The notes beneath the pieces are model-generated. The model made no database searches, was not told the origin of the DNA, and saw only the letters and a program-made list of their open reading frames with translations. A program made the translations under genes and the position numbers. 8,822 nucleotides of DNA. Source: Candidatus Woesearchaeota archaeon (GTDB lineage: Archaea; Nanobdellota; Nanobdellia; Woesearchaeales; UBA12501). Shown piece after piece: positions 1 through 5,910 of this stretch. Where the stretch lies: assembly GCA_014729495.1 (NCBI GenBank), contig WJJV01000078.1, forward strand, positions 1 to 8,822, given 5' to 3'. How positions within the stretch are numbered: the first letter of the stretch is position 1; each line of letters opens with the position of its first letter.

Positions 1-365
1 ATAAGCTCTGTCTCAATATTGGCGATCTCATCCAGTTCAGGAAACATTCCAATAAGGTCCTCAGCAGAGAACTTTGCTATCACCCCTCCTGTAGAATAAT
101 CAACCTTTGAGGCGATTGTGCCTCCAGTATGCAGGATAACAATCTTCTTCAGGCCCTTCTTTGTCTCAGGCTTCTTCTTTGCCAGGTCTTTCTTCTCAAC
201 ATTGCCGAGTGATCTGATCCCCTTTATCCTTGACCTGTCAATGCCTATGTTATAACCGCTGTCAAGCTTCACAAAAACAGAATCCTCTGACTGAGAGAGC
301 ATGAGCACACCTTCTGCTTCCTTGTCATCATATTCTATTCTTACCCTTTCTCCTGGCTTTGCCAT
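1..365 (-). CDS. gatD: Glu-tRNA(Gln) amidotransferase subunit D, 5' part (cut by window edge)
   Basis: The first 121 codons are present and the gene continues beyond base 1. GatD is the archaeal asparaginase-like subunit that releases ammonia from glutamine so that GatE can turn Glu-tRNA(Gln) into Gln-tRNA(Gln) in the cytoplasm. Residues 1-55 resemble the small beta-barrel N-terminal domain of GatD (motif VKLDSGYNIGID at 32-43). A charged linker follows. The asparaginase fold starts at about residue 74 with ILHTGGTIAS (77-86); in this motif the second threonine, T83, is the expected nucleophile. The DYSTGGV stretch (89-95) is also typical. A plain type I asparaginase would lack the N-terminal domain, so GatD is preferred. 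The start at 365 lies 27-28 nt from a TATA box, consistent with a leaderless mRNA. It is transcribed divergently from pdaD. GatE is not in the window. Confidence 0.9.
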   Translation of the reverse strand, partial: MAKPGERVRIEYDDKEAEGVLMLSQSEDSVFVKLDSGYNIGIDRSRIKGIRSLGNVEKKDLAKKKPETKKGLKKIVILHTGGTIASKVDYSTGGVIAKFSAEDLIGMFPELDEIANIETEL

Positions 366-387
366 AAAATGCTTTGAACATCAAGGA

Positions 388-397
388 ATTTATAAAT
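388..397 (-). promoter_or_regulatory. TATA box for gatD
   Basis: ATTTATAAAT is a near-perfect archaeal TATA box centred about 28 bases from the gatD ATG at 365, so transcription would begin at or just before the start codon (leaderless). The element is palindromic, so its direction is set by context. No clear purine-rich BRE is seen on the gatD side. Confidence 0.6.
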
Positions 398-427
398 TTT
401 TATGAAAAAAAGGGCAAAAGAGAAAGC

Positions 428-436
428 TTTATAAAT
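428..436 (+). promoter_or_regulatory. TATA box for pdaD
   Basis: TTTATAAAT is preceded by a purine-rich, BRE-like stretch at about 415-426. Initiation about 25 bases downstream would leave a leader of roughly 30 nt before the ATG at 488. The leader holds GGGG at 477-480, seven bases before the ATG, which is a modest Shine-Dalgarno candidate. Confidence 0.6.
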
Positions 437-487
437 TATTCTTGAAACAGCCCATAAACATAACAGAATATAATCAGGGGCTTTAAT

Positions 488-1120
488 ATGATTCCTACAA
501 AGATATTTTTCACAAAAGGCCTTGGAATACACAGGGAGAAGCTGGCATCTTTTGAGAGCGCTCTCCGTGAAGCAGGAATCCAGCATTTCAACCTGGTCAA
601 TGTCTCTTCTATATTCCCTCCTCATTGCAAGATAGTCTCTAAAGAAGAAGGTCTAGGTATGCTGAAGCCTGGCCAGATAGTATATGTTGTCCTGGCAAGA
701 GCCCAGACAAAAGAAGCAAAGAGGATGCTGGCAGCATCAATAGGTCTTGCGCTTCCAGCTGATCCTGCAACTTATGGTTATCTGAGCGAGCATCACAGCT
801 TTGGCGAGACAGAGGATTTTGCAGGAGAATATGCTGAGGACCTTGCTGCAGAGATGCTTGCATCCACTCTTGGTGTCGAGTTTGATCCTGACAAGAGCTA
901 TGACGAGAAGAGGGAGATCTTCAAGATCTCTGACAAGATGGTCCATACTGAGAATATCACCCAGGCTGCGAAGGCAGACAAAGGAGGCAGATGGACAAGC
1001 GCTGTCGCTGCAGCAGTGTTCATATGCGACGAGTACAAATCTGTTAAGGATTTGAAGAAGTCAGATGAGAAGACAAAGAAGAAAAGGGAGATCCCTGATA
1101 TTGATCCTGATGGAGAATGA
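488..1120 (+). CDS. pdaD: Pyruvoyl-dependent arginine decarboxylase proenzyme
   Basis: This 210-residue protein decarboxylates arginine to agmatine, the first step of archaeal polyamine synthesis. Proenzymes of this family self-cleave between two serines; the expected site is S40-S41 in FNLVNVSSIFPP (34-45), which would give a pyruvoyl group on the alpha chain. The family signature YGYLSEHHSFGETE (96-109) includes E101, in the place of the catalytic glutamate. The protein is longer than the roughly 165-residue Methanocaldococcus enzyme. Part of the excess is a C-terminal tail, about 184-210, rich in Lys, Asp and Glu, with no recognised domain. The start is chosen because it opens the conserved MIPTKIFFTKG sequence. 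The gene stands alone and converges on the spe/dhs operon, which supports an arginine-to-spermidine role. Family assignment is firm; substrate specificity is inferred from context. Confidence 0.93.
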   Translation: MIPTKIFFTKGLGIHREKLASFESALREAGIQHFNLVNVSSIFPPHCKIVSKEEGLGMLKPGQIVYVVLARAQTKEAKRMLAASIGLALPADPATYGYLSEHHSFGETEDFAGEYAEDLAAEMLASTLGVEFDPDKSYDEKREIFKISDKMVHTENITQAAKADKGGRWTSAVAAAVFICDEYKSVKDLKKSDEKTKKKREIPDIDPDGE

Positions 1121-1149
1121 CTCAGAGTTATGCTCTTGATTCAATGATT

Positions 1150-1180
1150 CTTTAGTTTTATTGAGATTTTTATCATTTTC
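1150..1180 (+). terminator. Oligo-T termination region after pdaD
   Basis: Several T runs (TTTT at 1156-1159, TTTTT at about 1167-1171 and TTTT soon after) follow the pdaD stop codon. Such runs are typical of intrinsic archaeal termination. No strong hairpin precedes them. The region overlaps the 3' end of the convergent fusion gene. Confidence 0.4.
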
Positions 1181-2246
1181 TCTTTGCTGAAGCAAAGATC
1201 CATCTCTCGCAGAAAGAGGGTATGAATTCTGTCCTGAATACTATATCACTGAAATACTTCGGCAGCATTCTCTTAAGGAATTTCAAAGTCTCCTTGTCAT
1301 ATTCTCCACAGCAATGCATGGTTATAACCGCATCTTTCTCCATGCTGGAGCTTATCTCAGAGAACAGCAGATCAAGATACCTCTTTCTTTCATCAGTTGT
1401 GACAGCTTCAGGGTGCATTGTCAGGTCATAGATGACTGCGTCAAACTCTTTTTTATGGTCTTTCAGGTAATTCCTGACATCATCTATTATCACAGTCACT
1501 TTTGGGTCGTCAAAAGCCCCCTTGGATATGCTGTTCAGGCAGTCCTTTGATGCCTGTATAACCTCTTTGTCTATCTCTATTATTGTTATCTCTTCAGGAT
1601 CCAGCATAAGCGCGTGATGAAGAAGACCTCCATCACCACCTCCCAGGACAGCTATTTTTCTGAGATTGGATCCTGAAAGAGGGCTGGTCATAATATCATT
1701 GAACAGATGCTCATCTCTCTCAGAGACCTGCAGATCATTGTCGAGGAAGAGCATCTTTCCGAATTCCTCATTCTCTATAATCTCTATCTTCTGGAACTCA
1801 GACTGCCTGCAGAATATCCTCTTATTTACATGGTATCTTGTCTCAAAGCCATATGATGAGAATGCAGTTATCCAGTCAGAGCTGTTTATATCAATAGGAT
1901 TGCCTCTTATGATCTCCATCTTCCTTGTGGTCTTTGGCTTGAACTTTTTCTCAAGGTATTCAAGAAGCCTGAGAGGTCTGTCAAAGTCAGGCGTGCATGT
2001 GTAGATGTCTATAGAAGCATGGTTTGCCTCAGGGAATGTGTGTATTCCAATGTGGGACTCTGTGACAACAGCAACGACTGTAGCGCCGATAGGATCAAAT
2101 TTTCTGCCTCTGATGTCTGTTATATGGAGTCCTGCTTCCTCTGCCCCTTTTTTTAGGATTTCCTGTATGCCCTCAAAGTCATCAAGCAGCTTCCTGTCTG
2201 AGCAGTTTATGAATTCTGCGATTACCTGGGAACCTTTTGGCCTCAT
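1173..2246 (-). CDS. S-adenosylmethionine decarboxylase / aminopropyltransferase fusion (spermine-synthase-like)
   Basis: This is a two-domain protein of 357 residues. Residues 1 to about 117 form a prokaryotic-type AdoMetDC. ESHIGIHTFPE (63-73) carries the self-cleavage site E63-S64; S64, H69 and C84 sit where Thermotoga AdoMetDC has its pyruvoyl serine and catalytic His and Cys. Residues about 130-357 form an aminopropyltransferase with GGGDGG (202-207), YDLT (273-276) and PSFCERW (343-349). D205, D274 and E347 match in position the catalytic Asp201, Asp276 and Glu353 that I recall for human spermine synthase. The DSTDP motif of spermidine synthases is missing. Processing would leave the pyruvoyl group at the N-terminus of a chain that also carries the transferase. 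It is the last gene of dhs-speE-fusion, 39 bases after speE, with a strong GGAGG (2259-2263) 12 bases before the ATG. The domains are clear; the second product (spermine, thermospermine or spermidine) is unknown. Confidence 0.9.
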   Translation of the reverse strand: MRPKGSQVIAEFINCSDRKLLDDFEGIQEILKKGAEEAGLHITDIRGRKFDPIGATVVAVVTESHIGIHTFPEANHASIDIYTCTPDFDRPLRLLEYLEKKFKPKTTRKMEIIRGNPIDINSSDWITAFSSYGFETRYHVNKRIFCRQSEFQKIEIIENEEFGKMLFLDNDLQVSERDEHLFNDIMTSPLSGSNLRKIAVLGGGDGGLLHHALMLDPEEITIIEIDKEVIQASKDCLNSISKGAFDDPKVTVIIDDVRNYLKDHKKEFDAVIYDLTMHPEAVTTDERKRYLDLLFSEISSSMEKDAVITMHCCGEYDKETLKFLKRMLPKYFSDIVFRTEFIPSFCERWIFASAKRK

Positions 2247-2258
2247 AATATCAAATAT

Positions 2259-2263
2259 CCTCC
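2259..2263 (-). promoter_or_regulatory. Strong Shine-Dalgarno before the AdoMetDC fusion
   Basis: The minus strand reads AAAGGAGGATAT, a near-perfect match to the 16S 3' end, 12 bases before the ATG at 2246. It supports internal translation initiation within the operon and fixes this start. The spacing is slightly long. Confidence 0.65.
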
Positions 2264-2285
2264 TTTAAACTTTTAGCCTAACCAT

Positions 2286-3197
2286 TTAAGCTTTTTTATC
2301 CTCATCCTCTTTACTGCTGTCCAGCATATCATTGACAAAAGCAGGAAGCACAAAGCTTGCTTTATGAAGGTCTGTGCTGTAATATCTTGTCTTAAGTCCA
2401 AGCTGGTTCCACTCATCAGGCTTCATGTCCTTGACAGGATCAAGCTTCTTTGAAGCGAACCCAAAGAGCCAGAGCGAAGATGGATAAGTTGGGATGATGC
2501 CCATATAATGCCTGAATACAGGAAATATGCTGCTCAGCTTTCTGTGGATGCCTTTCACAACATCTGGAAGCACAAAAGGAGCCTCGCTCTGATTGATGAG
2601 TATTCCTTCATCCCTGAGTATCCTGTAGCAGTCACTATAGAACTCTTTTGTGAAGAGTCCTTCTCCGACACTTACAGGGTCTGTTGAATCAATTATGATG
2701 ATATCATACTCTGAATCAGGAGCATCTTTTGCAAATTTGACTCCGTCCTGAAACTTGAGATGGACTCTATCATTGTCAAGCTCCCTGGATATTGTTGGAA
2801 AGAATTCCCGTGCAGCATCGCACACCATCTTGTCTATCTCAACCATATCAATATGCTCTATTCCAGGATACTTGACAAGCTCTCTCACAACCCCTCCATC
2901 TCCTGCGCCTATCACAAGTATCTTCTTTGCATCTGGCTTGACGCACATAGGAGTATGGGTTATCATGTCATGATAGACAAACTCATCAAGATCAGTGACC
3001 ATTATCATGTCATCAAGAAGCATGACTCTTCCGAAAAGCCTGTTCTCAAAGACTTCGATGTCCTGAAACTCGCTCTTCTCATGAAAAAGGACATTATCCT
3101 TTGTGAGAGCTATAGAATATCCTTTTACCAGCTCATTCTTCTCAATGAACCACGTCTCTGGCTTGTCAGAATCTCCTTTATTCTCCAGCTCAACCAT
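2286..3197 (-). CDS. speE: Spermidine synthase (aminopropyltransferase)
   Basis: This enzyme transfers the aminopropyl group of decarboxylated AdoMet to putrescine, giving spermidine and methylthioadenosine; some archaeal members prefer agmatine. The protein has 303 residues, a usual length. It shows an N-terminal beta domain (about 14-85), the nucleotide-binding GAGDGG (97-102), the acidic VEID (119-122), DSTDP (170-174) with the expected catalytic D170, and GIIPTYPSSLW (233-243). The C-terminal LKTRYYSTDLHKASFVLP (268-285) is also typical of the family. The ATG at 3197 is preferred over a TTG seven codons upstream: it overlaps the dhs stop by 8 bases, starts the conserved region more closely, and has GGGGGAT ahead of it. 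The overlap suggests translational coupling to dhs. Unlike the fusion downstream, its motifs are those of an ordinary spermidine synthase, so it is the likelier supplier of substrate to Dhs. Confidence 0.93.
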   Translation of the reverse strand: MVELENKGDSDKPETWFIEKNELVKGYSIALTKDNVLFHEKSEFQDIEVFENRLFGRVMLLDDMIMVTDLDEFVYHDMITHTPMCVKPDAKKILVIGAGDGGVVRELVKYPGIEHIDMVEIDKMVCDAAREFFPTISRELDNDRVHLKFQDGVKFAKDAPDSEYDIIIIDSTDPVSVGEGLFTKEFYSDCYRILRDEGILINQSEAPFVLPDVVKGIHRKLSSIFPVFRHYMGIIPTYPSSLWLFGFASKKLDPVKDMKPDEWNQLGLKTRYYSTDLHKASFVLPAFVNDMLDSSKEDEDKKA

Positions 3198-4176
3198 CAG
3201 CAAATCCCCCGGCAACAAGCAGAGGGAATATTATGGTGGCATCACCTTCTATCTGTACCTCCTTTGCGTCAGCCTTGAGCTTATTCCAGGTTATTGCCTC
3301 TTTTGGCTTTGCTCCGCTTAGGCTTCCATCCCCCTCAATGCCTGTTGATATATACACAGCATAATCAGCGCCATCCCTGAATATGTTGGCATTTATGACA
3401 TGATGTTTTGGAAGTGATCCTCCTAGCACAAGAACACCTGATTTATCAGAGTTTATGGCAATATCATTTATCCTGACAAGGTCATCGCTTATATCCAACT
3501 TGAATTCAGGATGTTTCTTCTTGAAGAAGTACATCATATCACCTATTGAACCATCTGTTAGAGGAGGACAGAAAACAGGGATATTGTTCTTTGTTGCCCA
3601 GTAATAGATACTGTTCTCATCCTTGACTTCTTTTCCAAGCTCATAGATGAATCTTGATGCAGGCACAGGGCTTGTCTCTTTCTGCAGCTCAAGCATCTTA
3701 TCAAGAAACCTGTTCATCAGCTTCTCAAACTCTATATAACAATTATTTGGGACATATATGTTACCTATCCTGTTTATGCCCAAGTCTGCAAGCTTGTAGT
3801 CATCGCTATCAAAACTTCCTATAAAGAACGGCTTCAGGGATTTAATGATATCCTCCTCAACTCCCCCTGCTGTGGTCACAAGGACATCGATAAGTTTCTC
3901 CTTTACAAGATATGCTATTACCTCTCTCAGTCCTGAGCTTACCATGTTGGATGTATAACCCAAGAATATTGTTGCATTGTCTTCTCTCATCTTCTTGAGT
4001 ATCTGAATCCCCTGGGCAAGATGGGTGGCCTGGAATCCTGTAGATGCATATGATTCAAGGAATCTGTTAAAGTCTAATTTTGCTGTGAAGTCATAACCTT
4101 TCACTTCAGGAAGGTCCTTTGGGTCTGATGACTCCTTGAAGATTATGTCCCATGTTTTTTTTATGTCTTGTGCCAT
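3190..4176 (-). CDS. dhs: Deoxyhypusine synthase
   Basis: Dhs uses NAD and spermidine to place an aminobutyl group on one lysine of translation factor aIF5A, the first step to hypusine. The 328-residue protein shows GYTSNMVSSGLRE (73-85), TTAGGVEED (101-109), PPLTDGSIGD (204-213), a HH pair at 258-259 followed by INANIFRDGADYAVYIS (261-277), and EGDGSLSGAK (281-290). W297-N298-K299 corresponds to the human WGK motif, whose lysine forms the covalent enzyme intermediate, so the enzyme looks active. It is the first gene of the operon with speE and the fusion, tying hypusine formation to synthesis of its polyamine donor. The ATG at 4176 lies 27 bases from a TATA box, implying a leaderless mRNA. 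Archaeal genomes can carry homospermidine-synthase-like relatives; the conserved lysine and polyamine context favour true Dhs. Confidence 0.93.
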   Translation of the reverse strand: MAQDIKKTWDIIFKESSDPKDLPEVKGYDFTAKLDFNRFLESYASTGFQATHLAQGIQILKKMREDNATIFLGYTSNMVSSGLREVIAYLVKEKLIDVLVTTAGGVEEDIIKSLKPFFIGSFDSDDYKLADLGINRIGNIYVPNNCYIEFEKLMNRFLDKMLELQKETSPVPASRFIYELGKEVKDENSIYYWATKNNIPVFCPPLTDGSIGDMMYFFKKKHPEFKLDISDDLVRINDIAINSDKSGVLVLGGSLPKHHVINANIFRDGADYAVYISTGIEGDGSLSGAKPKEAITWNKLKADAKEVQIEGDATIIFPLLVAGGFADG

Positions 4177-4197
4177 GATATGATGGTTTGACAGGCT

Positions 4198-4207
4198 ATT
4201 TATAAAA
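4198..4207 (-). promoter_or_regulatory. TATA box for the dhs-speE-fusion operon
   Basis: The minus strand reads TTTTATAAAT, centred about 27 bases from the dhs ATG at 4176. No Shine-Dalgarno sequence lies between, so a leaderless transcript is likely. It is the only good promoter seen for the three-gene operon. Confidence 0.65.
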
Positions 4208-4269
4208 GTTTTGAATTTAGCTTATATCCCTGATAGGCCCATATCCATTATATATGATACAAAGAAAAA

Positions 4270-4278
4270 TTTATAAAT
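4270..4278 (+). promoter_or_regulatory. TATA box for the ureohydrolase gene
   Basis: TTTATAAAT is preceded by an A-rich, BRE-like AAAGAAAAA (4261-4269) and centred 25 bases before the ATG at 4299. There is no Shine-Dalgarno sequence, so a leaderless mRNA is predicted. It diverges from the dhs promoter about 70 bases away, which would permit joint control. Confidence 0.65.
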
Positions 4279-4298
4279 AATCAAAATCAGAATCCTGT

Positions 4299-5159
4299 AT
4301 GCAATATCCAGACAACTTCTTAGGATTAGAGAAGGATGAAGCAATACCATATGAGGAATGTAAGGTAGTTTTACTTCCTGCCCCTTATGAAGGTACTGTG
4401 AGCTATGGAAAAGGCACTTCTAAAGGCCCTGCAGCTATCATTGAGGCATCAAAAAATCTTGAAGTCTATGAGATGGACATTGACGCAGAGCCATGGGATG
4501 CAGGCCTATGGACAGAGGAGCCTCTTAAGCCAGAGCAAAACCCTGAGAAGATGATGGATTCTGTGTATGATGCAGCAAAGAAGCATATTGATGCAGGAAA
4601 ATTCCTTGTGATGCTGGGCGGAGAGCACAGCCTGCCTTATGGAACAGTAAAGGCTTACAAGGAGAAGTATCCTGACCTAAGCGTGCTTCAGCTTGATGCA
4701 CACACTGACCTGAGAGAAGAGTTTGATGATATGAGATTCATGCACGGCACTGTCATGGCAAGGATAAAGGAGATATGTCCTGCTGTGCAGGTGGGAATAA
4801 GAAGCCTGAGCAGGGAAGAGGCTGAGAGGATAAAGAAAGAAGAGCTTCAGGTCTTCTTTGCAGAGGATATCCATGACAATGATGACTGGATGGACAAGGC
4901 AATTGAGAACCTGTCAGGCAATGTCTACATAACCTTTGATCTTGATGCATTTGATCCTTCAATAATGCCTGCTACAGGAACGCCAGAGCCTGGCGGAATG
5001 CACTGGTACCAGACACTGAATTTCCTGAGAAAAGTATTCAGGGAGAAGAATGTTGTCGGCTTTGATGTTGTCGAGCTTGCTCCGATTCAGGGCAGGCATG
5101 ACTGCGACTTCATGGCCGCAAGACTTGTCCAGAAGATGATAGGGTATAAGTTCTGTTAG
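4299..5159 (+). CDS. speB: Agmatinase-type ureohydrolase
   Basis: This 286-residue member of the arginase/agmatinase family hydrolyses a guanidino group to an amine plus urea with a dinuclear Mn centre. All six metal ligands are visible: H110 in GGEHS (107-111), D133, H135 and D137 in DAHTD (133-137), and D214 and D216 in DLDAFDPS (214-221). H149 in MHGT (148-151) is in the expected place for the conserved histidine after the metal loop. Given PdaD nearby, the likely substrate is agmatine, giving putrescine. An alternative is N1-aminopropylagmatine, as in Thermococcus, giving spermidine directly. A related enzyme is also reported to take part in hypusine formation in Haloferax, which fits its position beside dhs. 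The start follows a leaderless-type promoter. The stop is only two bases from the end of the convergent gene. Confidence 0.9.
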   Translation: MQYPDNFLGLEKDEAIPYEECKVVLLPAPYEGTVSYGKGTSKGPAAIIEASKNLEVYEMDIDAEPWDAGLWTEEPLKPEQNPEKMMDSVYDAAKKHIDAGKFLVMLGGEHSLPYGTVKAYKEKYPDLSVLQLDAHTDLREEFDDMRFMHGTVMARIKEICPAVQVGIRSLSREEAERIKKEELQVFFAEDIHDNDDWMDKAIENLSGNVYITFDLDAFDPSIMPATGTPEPGGMHWYQTLNFLRKVFREKNVVGFDVVELAPIQGRHDCDFMAARLVQKMIGYKFC

Positions 5160-5161
5160 AA

Positions 5162-5854
5162 TTAATCCTCTTTCTGAAATACATGCATACCAATTGTTCT
5201 ATACCCAGGACGAGTCATTATTGTTGAGAAGAAATAATCCTTAAATCCATTTTGATTAAAAGCATCAAAATTTTCCACCAGATAATCATTTCCCAGATAA
5301 TGCAGCATGAATATACCATTTGGATTTAGTATGTTTGCCATCTCTCTAGCAATATGATGCTCAAAATCCTTTGGATTAAACTGACCCCCTAAATGAGGAG
5401 TTTCCATGTAAACAGCATAAATAACATCCACATATTTAACATGCTGTGCTAGATTCTCCCATCTGTCTTGTATGAATCTTATGCCTTCTGTTGATTCTCT
5501 TGGCATATCTATATCAAGACCAATAACATCTGCTCCTTTTGAATCAAGATATTTTAGCACTTTAATTCCATCATTTCTAGGGCCTACTTCCACTATTTTC
5601 CTTCCATTAAAACCAATAACAGACTCTAAGAAAGACAAGACAGGAGCATAATCTGTAATAGAATGATAATCTCCTTTTACACCTATATTCTCTTCTACTT
5701 CATGGAAAGCTTGATCCAATGCTTCCTTACCTAAACCAACCTTTTCAAGAATCTTAGGCCAAAAGATCATACCACTTAGATCATAAGGCAGAAGTCTATC
5801 TAATGATATTATATTACTCTCTTCACTTTCTGAACTGGGTGTTACAGATGCCAT
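5162..5854 (-). CDS. Class I methyltransferase-like protein of unknown function
   Basis: I do not recognise this 230-residue protein as a named family. Residues 1-15 are Ser/Glu-rich and probably disordered. From about residue 84 there is a Rossmann-type AdoMet-binding pattern: KIVEVGPRNDG (86-96) as motif I and VIGLDID (110-116), with acidic D114 where the ribose of AdoMet is usually held. HYLGNDYLVENF (185-196) may form the late-strand region. No catalytic motif reveals the substrate, and no signal peptide or membrane segment is seen. It is visibly more AT-rich than the flanking genes, and its codons favour A/T-ending forms. It has its own TATA-like box and Shine-Dalgarno sequence, so it need not belong to a cdc48 operon. 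The start is chosen from the GAGGT nine bases upstream. Confidence 0.75.
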   Translation of the reverse strand: MASVTPSSESEESNIISLDRLLPYDLSGMIFWPKILEKVGLGKEALDQAFHEVEENIGVKGDYHSITDYAPVLSFLESVIGFNGRKIVEVGPRNDGIKVLKYLDSKGADVIGLDIDMPRESTEGIRFIQDRWENLAQHVKYVDVIYAVYMETPHLGGQFNPKDFEHHIAREMANILNPNGIFMLHYLGNDYLVENFDAFNQNGFKDYFFSTIMTRPGYRTIGMHVFQKED

Positions 5855-5863
5855 AATTAAAGA

Positions 5864-5868
5864 ACCTC
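5864..5868 (-). promoter_or_regulatory. Shine-Dalgarno before the methyltransferase-like gene
   Basis: The minus strand reads AGAGGTTC with GAGGT nine bases before the ATG at 5854. This fixes the start and sets the gene apart from its leaderless-type neighbours. Confidence 0.55.
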
Positions 5869-5890
5869 TTTTGTTTTATCAAATAAAAAT

Positions 5891-5900
5891 AGTATAAATA
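5891..5900 (-). promoter_or_regulatory. TATA-like box for the methyltransferase-like gene
   Basis: The minus strand reads TATTTATACT in the AT-rich gap after cdc48. Initiation about 25 bases downstream would leave a leader of about 15 nt containing the GAGGT. Because the gap is so AT-rich, this call is less certain than the other promoters. Confidence 0.45.
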
Positions 5901-5910
5901 TTAAAATATT

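Noticed and set aside
3198..3218. TTG start seven codons upstream for speE
   Set aside because: The ATG at 3197 has the better ribosome site and a short overlap with dhs.
2760..3278. Plus-strand frame of 172 codons
   Set aside because: Antisense shadow of speE, with no recognisable features.
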